A stretch of DNA of 46,145 bases, taken from contig DASVHW010000331.1 in assembly GCA_036382395.1 (NCBI GenBank), forward strand, positions 1-46,145, in the 5' to 3' direction. Under the pieces are notes generated by a model. The model ran no database searches. It had not been told where the DNA came from and saw only the letters and a program-made list of their open reading frames with translations. This document shows, one piece after another, positions 30,857-37,582 of this stretch (positions within the stretch are counted from its first letter, which is position 1; each line of letters starts with the position of its first letter). Made by a program: the position numbers and the translations under genes. The stretch comes from Candidatus Binatia bacterium. GTDB lineage: Bacteria; Desulfobacterota; Binatia; HRBIN30.

Positions 30857-30925
30857 CGTGATTCGGGCGCGTGAATCGGTCAGTGTATTCCATGCTACGA
30901 GCACGATTCACGAGCACGGATCACG
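30857..30925. repeat. 22-bp imperfect inverted repeat ending at the GNAT start codon
   Basis: The left arm at 30857-30878 (beginning CGTGATTCGGGCGCG) and the right arm at 30904-30925 (ending CACGGATCACG) match at 19 of 22 positions when inverted. Each arm itself contains two variants of CGTGATTC/CGTGAATC. The right arm also reads as tandem ACGAGCACG units. The element starts 10 bp after the acyl-CoA dehydrogenase stop and ends three bases before the next ATG. It can form a large hairpin, so it may terminate or hide translation initiation. Confidence 0.75.
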
Positions 30926-30928
30926 CTA

Positions 30929-31897
30929 ATGGAATTCCGCACCATCCTGCGGCACGAACGCGATGCCGTGCTCGATCTCCTGAAGCAGTGGTGCGGAGAT
31001 CGGGAGTTGTTTGCCCGCTATTTTCGCTACGATCCCGGCTTCCGGGACGACCTGTGCTTTGTCGCCGTGGACGAGGGGCGCATCGTCAGCACCTTGCAGG
31101 TGTTCCGCCGGCGTGTCCGCATCCGCGGCGCGGTACTGGAAGTCGGCGGTGTCGGTAACGTCTTCACCGCAGAGCCCTACCGGGAGCGCGGCCTGGCATC
31201 GGAGCTCCTCGGCCGTGCGATCAAGGCCATGGACGCACACGGTTTCGACCTGTCGCTGCTCTTTGCCCTGCGCTTGCTCTTCTACAGCCGACACGGCTGG
31301 CGCGCCCACGTCCGCCATCTGTTGTTCATCGATCCGGCGGACGTCGGAGGGTCGGGTTCCTACGCCATCACCCCGTTCACTCCATCCGACCTCGCCACCG
31401 TGATGGACGTCTACGAAACCTCCAGCGCCGCGTTCAGCGGGCCCACCGTGCGCGATCCGGCCTATTGGCACGGGCAGCTGTGCTTTGCGGGTAACCCCGA
31501 CGAAGACTTCCTCGTGGCGCGGGCAAGTGATCGGATCGTCGCCTACATGCGCGGCACGCCGCTGTACGATTTCTATCAGATCATCGAACACGCCTGCCTG
31601 CCCGGTCACGAAGATGCGCTCACGCAGCTGGTGTGCTGCCTTCACGGCACCAAGGCCCGGACGTTGCCAGGGACGATCACGCAGCTTGCCATTGCGCCAA
31701 CCGTCCGGCAGCAGTTGCAGGAGCGAGGCTTGGCGGTGCGCACCGTCGAGGACGTCTTTTGGATGTGGCAGATCATCTCGCCTGAACGGGTGGCGGTGAA
31801 GTTGGGTATGCAGCCGGCAGACCTGGCGGCGGAGGACCTCCTCTTTCGCCTGCTGCCCCCGGAGCAATCGGTGTACTGGATCGCCGACCGGTTTTGA
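30929..31897 (+). CDS. GNAT-family N-acetyltransferase (Eis-like layout)
   Basis: A 322-residue protein. The N-terminal GNAT fold has VGGVGNVFTAEPYRERGLAS, the acetyl-CoA loop with R-x-x-G-L-A, and LLFALRLLFYSRHGWRAH. A second, weaker GNAT-like half (PFTPSDLATVMDVYE, FLVARASDRIVAYMRG) and a C-terminal SCP2-like end (ERVAVKLGMQPAD) match the Eis-like three-part layout. Substrate is unknown; Eis enzymes acetylate amines, including aminoglycosides, but many orthologs do not. No SD is visible because the upstream repeat ends three bases before the ATG. Confidence 0.85.
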   Translation: MEFRTILRHERDAVLDLLKQWCGDRELFARYFRYDPGFRDDLCFVAVDEGRIVSTLQVFRRRVRIRGAVLEVGGVGNVFTAEPYRERGLASELLGRAIKAMDAHGFDLSLLFALRLLFYSRHGWRAHVRHLLFIDPADVGGSGSYAITPFTPSDLATVMDVYETSSAAFSGPTVRDPAYWHGQLCFAGNPDEDFLVARASDRIVAYMRGTPLYDFYQIIEHACLPGHEDALTQLVCCLHGTKARTLPGTITQLAIAPTVRQQLQERGLAVRTVEDVFWMWQIISPERVAVKLGMQPADLAAEDLLFRLLPPEQSVYWIADRF

Positions 31898-31986
31898 CTG
31901 TCAGTGAGTTGATGGCGTAGCCAAGCTGGCTGTCCGTTCTCAGGGCTTCTCGCTATAAGTATGTCGTTTGCTGGAGGGGAGAACGC

Positions 31987-32370
31987 ATGCGGCTGCTACA
32001 CACGATGATTCGCGTCAACGATCTCGATGAATCGCTGCGGTTCTATTGCGAGCGCCTGGGGATGAAGCTGCTGCGCAAGCAGGACTATCCGGGCGGCCGA
32101 TTTACCCTGGCGTTTGTCGGCTACGGCGATGAGGCTGCCAGCTCCGTGGTCGAACTCACCTACAACTGGGACACGCATCACTACGACACGGGGACCGGCT
32201 TCGGGCATCTGGCTATCGGCGTGTCCGACATCTACAAGACCTGCGATGAGTTGCGCGCCAAGGGCGTCAAGATCGTACGGGAGCCCGGTCCGATGAAGCA
32301 CGGTGGCACGGAGATCGCCTTCATCGAAGACCCCAACGGCTACCGCGTCGAGCTGATCCAGAGGTCCTGA
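31987..32370 (+). CDS. gloA: Lactoylglutathione lyase (glyoxalase I)
   Basis: Isomerises the methylglyoxal-glutathione hemithioacetal to S-lactoylglutathione. The 127-residue length and the four metal ligands His5, Glu56, His74 and Glu122 (in MRLLH, VVELTYNW, GFGHLAIGV and YRVELI) occupy the same positions as in the short, Ni-type enterobacterial enzyme. NDLDESLRFYCERLGMKLLR and IEDPNGY are standard VOC motifs. GGAGGGGAGAACGC gives a strong ribosome binding site. It is followed by a small secreted-protein gene four bases later, suggesting a two-gene unit. Confidence 0.95.
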   Translation: MRLLHTMIRVNDLDESLRFYCERLGMKLLRKQDYPGGRFTLAFVGYGDEAASSVVELTYNWDTHHYDTGTGFGHLAIGVSDIYKTCDELRAKGVKIVREPGPMKHGGTEIAFIEDPNGYRVELIQRS

Positions 32371-32373
32371 ACC

Positions 32374-32838
32374 ATGTACCGCTCCGCTCTCACGCTCTCA
32401 CTCTTCTATGCGCTCTCGTGTTTGTCTCCGGCGGCGGTTGCCGTGGCTCAGGAGTCACCGGCGCAGTGGCTGGCGCGGATTTTCGATCCGGCCACGTTGC
32501 GCATAGCCCCATTTCCAGGGGCGGCGCTCAACCGCAAGCTCAGTGTCGACGCTATCCAACTCGAGCGCGGTGGCAACAAGCGGATCGCCATCTTCATCAT
32601 AACTCCCGACCAGCTGAAAGCAGCAGCGGAGCATTTCGAAAAACAATTCGGCGTGCCGCCGCAGGTCACCGGTGAAAACAGTCCCTTCGTCACGTACACC
32701 TTCGACTTCGCCTCCCAAGGGCCGGCGCAGCTGAAGGGGCTGAGCGTGGTGATTACCCGCTCGCCATTCGTGGACAAGAAGGGCCAGATCGTGATGGAGT
32801 ACCTGCCGCCTGCCGGGCAGGATGCGCCTGCCAAGTAA
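32374..32838 (+). CDS. Secreted hypothetical protein
   Basis: A 154-residue protein with a signal peptide (MYRSALTLSLFYALSCL, then SPAAVAVAQES, cleavage after AVAQ or AVA). The mature part is about 130 residues, alpha/beta, with no cysteine and no recognised domain: RIAIFIITPDQLKAAAEHFE, then GVPPQVTGENSPFVTYTFDF and GLSVVITRSPFVDKKGQIVM. Probably periplasmic or extracellular. It begins three bases after gloA and is followed by thiI 18 bp later, so it may be in one transcript with them. Function unknown. Confidence 0.8.
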   Translation: MYRSALTLSLFYALSCLSPAAVAVAQESPAQWLARIFDPATLRIAPFPGAALNRKLSVDAIQLERGGNKRIAIFIITPDQLKAAAEHFEKQFGVPPQVTGENSPFVTYTFDFASQGPAQLKGLSVVITRSPFVDKKGQIVMEYLPPAGQDAPAK

Positions 32839-32856
32839 AGGAAGTATCGAACCCAT

Positions 32857-34077
32857 ATGAATCGAGTGGTCGTGCATTACCACGAGATCGCGTTGAAGCG
32901 CGGCAACCGGCCGGCGTTCGTCAGTCGGTTGGTTGACAACATCGGCAGAGCGCTGCGGGGCACCGGCGTCAAGCGCGTGCGTTCCGTGCCGGGACGCGTA
33001 GTGGTAAATCTCACCCCGCAGGCGGACTGGCCGGAGATCAGCCGTCGCCTGCAACGGATATTCGGGATTGCGAACTACGCGCTCTCATGGCGCGCCGAGC
33101 GTGACATCGACGCCATCACCACCAGGGCACTCGAGGCCATTGAGGGGCGGCACTTCGCCAGTTTTGCCGTACGAGCCAAGCGCGCCGACAAGAGCTTCCA
33201 CCTGCCGTCGCCGGAGATCGGCCGCGTCGTGGGCAGTGCGGTAGCGGAACGCAGCCACGCTACCGTCGATCTGAAGCATCCGGAACTGACGATCAACATC
33301 GAGGTGTTGCCGCGTGAGGCGTTCGTAGCGCTGGAACGGCTCCCAGGTCCCGGTGGCTTGCCCGTCGGCGCGAGTGGTACGGTGCTGGCGTTGATTTCCG
33401 GCGGCATCGACTCGCCCGTCGCTGCCTGGCGCATGCTGCGACGCGGCTGCCAAGTCGCGTTCATCCACTTTCACGGCGCTCCGTACCAGGACCGCAGCAG
33501 TCGCGACAAGGTCGCGGAGCTGGTGCAGGTGCTGACGCCGTATCAGTTCGAGTCACGCTTACACCTGGTGCCTTTCGGGGAGATTCAACGGCAGATCGTG
33601 AGCCAAGTCTCCCGCCCCCATCGAGTGGTGCTCTACCGCCGCATGATGCTGCGCATCGCGGAGGCAGTGGCCAAATCGATTGGCGCCAGCGCGCTGGTCA
33701 CCGGCGAGAGCTTGGGCCAGGTGGCCTCGCAAACGCTGTCTAACCTGACGGTGACTGAAGAGGCGACCTCGTTGTCCGTGTTCCGGCCGTTGATTGGCAT
33801 GGATAAGGCGGAGATCACGGCGCAAGCGCAGCGGATCGGTTCGTTCGAGATTTCGATCCAGCCGGATCAGGATTGCTGCCTGCTCTTTGTGCCACGGCAT
33901 CCCGCCACGCGAACCACCATCGCGGAGATTCACGAGTCCGAACGCCGGCTGGATATCCCGGCCATGGTTGCCATGGCGTTAGACAACCTGTCCGTGCAGG
34001 ACTTCGTCTTTCCCAAGCCAACTGCACGCGAGCTGGCCGTCGACGCTGTCGACTCCACCGCAAGCGTGCAGCGCTGA
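32857..34077 (+). CDS. thiI: tRNA 4-thiouridine synthetase ThiI (no rhodanese domain)
   Basis: Adenylates U8 of tRNA for sulfur insertion and in many species aids thiamine thiazole synthesis. A ferredoxin-like N-domain (VVHYHEIALKRGNRPAF) and THUMP domain (about 60-165) precede the PP-loop ATPase with SGGIDSPVAAW (181-191). The segment DQDCCLLFVPRHPAT (338-352) carries Cys340, the site usually involved in disulfide chemistry. The 406-residue length lacks the C-terminal rhodanese domain of the enterobacterial protein, so sulfur must be delivered by another protein or to Cys340 directly. Confidence 0.95.
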   Translation: MNRVVVHYHEIALKRGNRPAFVSRLVDNIGRALRGTGVKRVRSVPGRVVVNLTPQADWPEISRRLQRIFGIANYALSWRAERDIDAITTRALEAIEGRHFASFAVRAKRADKSFHLPSPEIGRVVGSAVAERSHATVDLKHPELTINIEVLPREAFVALERLPGPGGLPVGASGTVLALISGGIDSPVAAWRMLRRGCQVAFIHFHGAPYQDRSSRDKVAELVQVLTPYQFESRLHLVPFGEIQRQIVSQVSRPHRVVLYRRMMLRIAEAVAKSIGASALVTGESLGQVASQTLSNLTVTEEATSLSVFRPLIGMDKAEITAQAQRIGSFEISIQPDQDCCLLFVPRHPATRTTIAEIHESERRLDIPAMVAMALDNLSVQDFVFPKPTARELAVDAVDSTASVQR

Positions 34078-34309
34078 CCCGCCGAGAGGGTGCTCACGGG
34101 CCCGGTGCCCCACCCTTGGCCGACGCCAGGAAGAAGTTTCGCGACCAGACGCTGCAGCCCCATGCGTGGTGGGCCTGAAACCTCTGCCAATCCTTGCAGC
34201 AAATCCGGACCGCCGGCCCACGGCCCGATGTGATTTGCCGAAGCGTTTGATCCGTCGTTGGCTGGAATGGCCCTTGCTCACCAAGCGGTCGCCAGGGTGG
34301 CGTGTTGCC

Positions 34310-34792
34310 ATGACAGAGGTTCACCGACAGCAGATTCTCCGCATGGAGGCAACGATCGCACAGCTTCGCCTCGGGGTCGTGTTGCTGCTCGCTGCCGCAT
34401 TCTTGTCCGAGAACACGCCGCACGCGCCGAGCCATGGGCTGCTGACCGGGATCGCAGTTGCAGCGCTGGCGTATGCCGGCGTGGTTGTGATCGGGGAACC
34501 ATTCCGGCGCTTGCCGCTCATCTGGTGGGACGTCATCAGCGGCTTTGTCGACTGGGGCTTCATCACCGCTTTGATCCTCGTTGCCGGTGGGGCTCGAAGC
34601 CAATTCTATCTGTTGTACTTCCTCTCGATTCTTTCGATCGCCATGCGTTACGGCCTTCGCGAAGCCCTGATCGCGGGGATGGGCACCGCACTCGGCTATC
34701 TCCTTGTGGTGCTGGCGATGTCCGAGACCTTACAGCCGAAACGTTCCGCCTGGCGTGCTGGAGCCCACCTCCATGTCATCGGATCTGGTTGA
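34310..34792 (+). CDS. Membrane sensor-like protein lacking an output domain
   Basis: A 160-residue protein with about five hydrophobic helices, beginning MTEVHRQQILRMEATIAQLR and including GVVLLLAAAFLS, GIAVAALAYAGVVVI and GALGYLLVVLAMSE-like segments. The layout (charged N-terminus, stacked short helices, RSQFYLLYFLSILSIAMRYG) is like the N-terminal membrane module of many histidine kinases and diguanylate cyclases. It stops without any HisKA, HATPase or GGDEF domain. Either the gene is truncated or it is a stand-alone module. The ATG at 34310 is chosen because upstream residues are not membrane-like. Confidence 0.6.
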   Translation: MTEVHRQQILRMEATIAQLRLGVVLLLAAAFLSENTPHAPSHGLLTGIAVAALAYAGVVVIGEPFRRLPLIWWDVISGFVDWGFITALILVAGGARSQFYLLYFLSILSIAMRYGLREALIAGMGTALGYLLVVLAMSETLQPKRSAWRAGAHLHVIGSG

Positions 34793-34873
34793 TGCCTAGA
34801 GCAGCGTCTACCAGATCCGAAAGGCCTGCCCACCGTGAGGACTGCTGGTTGGGCCGAAGTTCAGCAACGCAGG

Positions 34874-36066
34874 TCAGCAGACGCAGCCCTCGTCAATGAC
34901 CCACGGCGCGAAGGGCAGGCCGGAGAGCAACTCGTTGCCGCTCGGCGTGATGAGCAACGGTCGTTCCAGCCTGAAGCCGGCCACTCCCGGCCGGTTGCAG
35001 ACGATGGCGATCTCCTGAACGTAATTCGGCTGCAGCTCGAAGTTGGGATCGGTCGCCAGGGGGTCATCGCTGGTGACGACGCACGGGAACCACTCGTGTC
35101 CGAAGTGCCCGATGCCGTGACCGTAGCCGGGTAGGACGACATCGGCCCATCCCTTGTTGGCCACGAACTCCCCCATCTGCATCGCCACTTCACCCAGGCG
35201 CTTGCCGGGCTGCATCAGCTCCACCAGCTGGTTGCACGACTCGACGTAGGCGCTCGCGAGGTCGCGCTGCGCCGCGGTCGGTTTGCCCATGATGGCGTTG
35301 TGCGCCACGTCGCCGAGCATGAGACCGTACATGGCGTGGATGTCGAGGATCACGGCTTCGTGGCACTGCACCAGCTTGCCCGTTGCCGGTGTGCACCCGC
35401 CCATGGGGTAGGCGGTCCGGTAGCCCGAGGCGATTTCCATCCCGCCGGTGAAGGTCCAAGCGAACTCGCTGCCAGCCTCGCGCGCCGCGCGTTCGGCGAT
35501 GCCGGCAATATACTGCTCCGAGATGCCGACCCGAAGCTCATCGCGGATGGCTTCGATGGCGTGGTCGCAGATCGCGGCCGCTTGACGGAGCAGTTTCACC
35601 TCTGCGTCCTGTTTGATCAGCGTGACCCGGTCGATGATGTCGACCGCATTGACGACCGTGGCCTGCGGCAGCGCCCGAGCCAGACGCTCGTACTCCTCAT
35701 GCGTGATGTAGCCGTCGGGGAGATAGCTGGAGGTGCCGCTTTCGATGGCGATGGTGCCCTTGTGCAAGCCGAGCGCGCGGATGTAGCTCGCCGCCATGTC
35801 GACCAGCCCTTGTCCGGGGAACGGACCGTAGGCGACGACGTTGTCCAACCAACTGTCATCGGCGACGCGTGCCGCGTCCATCATGAGCGTGATGACCTGC
35901 GGCGCACCCTTGGCGGGGATCACGGTGGCACTCCGCCACGGGCAGAAGGCGCCGGAGACGTGGGTGACCGTTTTCAGGCGCGTCCCGAAGAGCGATCAAT
36001 CCCGCGCTGCTGCAGCGGCGCCTGGAGGTTTTCAATGCGCTTGCGGTAGTCGATTGCGACCTGCAT
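34874..36066 (-). CDS. M24-family Xaa-Pro peptidase/creatinase-fold enzyme, with apparent frameshift near 35994
   Basis: The main frame encodes a pita-bread-fold metallopeptidase with the expected ligands: ILDIHAMYGLMLGDVAHNA (two Asp), GYGHGIGHFGHEW (His), VQEIAIV and FRLERPLLITPSG (two Glu). The true N-terminus lies in another frame: ATG 36066 (AAGG upstream) gives MQVAIDYRKRIENLQAPLQQ and stops after RGIDRSSGRA. Adding one base near 35994 (GATCGCTC to GATGCGCTC) joins it to LFGTRLKTVTHVSGAFCPW and the M24 body, giving a normal-length protein. Substrates may be proline dipeptides or related amides. It is last in a run with a PuuB-like oxidase and a Mo-enzyme. Confidence 0.88.
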
Positions 36067-36121
36067 GAGAGATCCTTTCTTTCTCTGGGAGCGCGGACGG
36101 CCAGTCTGCGCTCCTAGGCAT

Positions 36122-37462
36122 TCACTGCGGCATGTGACGTTCGTAGATGCGGTCTTCCAGGCGCAGGTACCCGCGCACGGCTTGACCCAACACGAATCGC
36201 AGCGGCTCGGGCGGCCACGGAATGGTGCGACGGTTGACGAACCACATGCTGGTGAGGTCGGTCTTGCGCCCGCAGAGCAGGTCCGCCAGGGTCCGCCCGT
36301 TGAGGTGAGTCAGCGAGACGCCGTGTCCCATGCAGCCGAGGCTGTAGAGGGCGCGCGGATCTCCCAGTTGGCCGATGTCCGGCACCATCTGCGTGGGGAC
36401 CGACACCGGCCCGCCCCAACGATGCGTGAAGCGCACGCCCTTGAGGCCGGGGAAGAGGCGCACGACGTCATTCTCGAGGTCGGCGAACACGCGCGCGTTC
36501 AGATCCCGGTCGAGGTCGCGTCCATAGGACAGACTCACATCGCTGCCGCCCATGGCCAGACGGTTGTCGATGGTCAGGCGGAAATAGTGCACCAGGTTGC
36601 GGGCGTCTTCGATCCCCTGCCGGTTCTTCCAGCCGATTGTCCCGAGCTGTTGTGGCGTCAGTGGCTCGGTGACGACCATATGCGTGAAGGCCGGTGACTG
36701 TTTGGAGTGTAACTCCGGAATGAGATGGGAGTAGGCATTCGTGGCCAGAACGATCTTGTCGGCCATCACGACGCCGCCGGGCGTGCGCAGCCTGAAGCGG
36801 GGACCACGCTGGATCTCCGTAACCGGCGTGCGCTCGTACACCGTGGCGCCGAACTGCTGTGCCACTCGCTTCAACTCGCGCACTTGCTTGGCGGGATTGA
36901 GCAGCCCGGACCGCGGTTCCCACCAGGCGCCCAGAAACAGGGGAGAGTCCACCTCGGCACGCACTTGATCGGCGTCGAGCCAGGTGATGCCGCTGATGCC
37001 CATGTCGCTGAGGATCTGCAAGTCATGCTGGATGCGCTTGACGTAGCCGGGCGTGGTGGCAACGCGCAGGAAGCCGGGAAACCAGTAGTCGGACTGCATG
37101 TTGTGCTCTTTGATGAGCGCATCAACGTAGTCGACGGCGCGCTCCATGTATTTCTGCGCCTCAACCGTGCGTTGCTGTCCGAAAAACAGTTTGGTGATGG
37201 CAGGTTCGAGGCCGAACAGCGTCATCGAGAAGCCGCCGTTGCGCCCGCTGGCGCCGTAGCCGATGACCTCGGATTCCAGAACGGCAACGTTCACGCCGGA
37301 ATCGTCCCGGCGCAGGTTATAGGCCGTGGACAGCCCGGTGAAGCCGCCGCCGATGATGGCGACATCGACACTGATATCGCCCTGCACCGGCGGATTGGGC
37401 GTGTAAGGCCCGTAAGTCGCGAGCCAGAACGACTTGTCACTGTGATCCGTCGAAGAGTTCAT
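36122..37462 (-). CDS. FAD-dependent amine/amino-acid oxidoreductase (PuuB/DAO family)
   Basis: A 446-residue flavoprotein of the D-amino-acid oxidase superfamily. FAD-binding motif VDVAIIGGGFTGLSTAYNL near residue 32 is followed by VIGYGASGRNGGF, the signature of the gamma-glutamylputrescine oxidase group. The C-terminal part has RWGGPVSVPTQMVPDIGQL and GCMGHGVSLTHLNGRTLADL. Start ATG 37462 has GGAGGAAG just before it; an upstream start would add a non-homologous tail. It oxidises a secondary or primary amine, with the substrate unknown. It lies between the Mo-oxidoreductase and M24 genes on the same strand, 120 bp and 55 bp away. Confidence 0.9.
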   Translation of the reverse strand: MNSSTDHSDKSFWLATYGPYTPNPPVQGDISVDVAIIGGGFTGLSTAYNLRRDDSGVNVAVLESEVIGYGASGRNGGFSMTLFGLEPAITKLFFGQQRTVEAQKYMERAVDYVDALIKEHNMQSDYWFPGFLRVATTPGYVKRIQHDLQILSDMGISGITWLDADQVRAEVDSPLFLGAWWEPRSGLLNPAKQVRELKRVAQQFGATVYERTPVTEIQRGPRFRLRTPGGVVMADKIVLATNAYSHLIPELHSKQSPAFTHMVVTEPLTPQQLGTIGWKNRQGIEDARNLVHYFRLTIDNRLAMGGSDVSLSYGRDLDRDLNARVFADLENDVVRLFPGLKGVRFTHRWGGPVSVPTQMVPDIGQLGDPRALYSLGCMGHGVSLTHLNGRTLADLLCGRKTDLTSMWFVNRRTIPWPPEPLRFVLGQAVRGYLRLEDRIYERHMPQ

Positions 37463-37582
37463 ACTTCCTCCGTGTGCTGACACCGGTGGTGGAATAGGCA
37501 GCGTTAGCGCACTCCCTTCCTGCCGGTTGGTAGGACCAATATGCATGGCGCCGCTCAATGTCAAAGATGACCGAGGTCAGCT

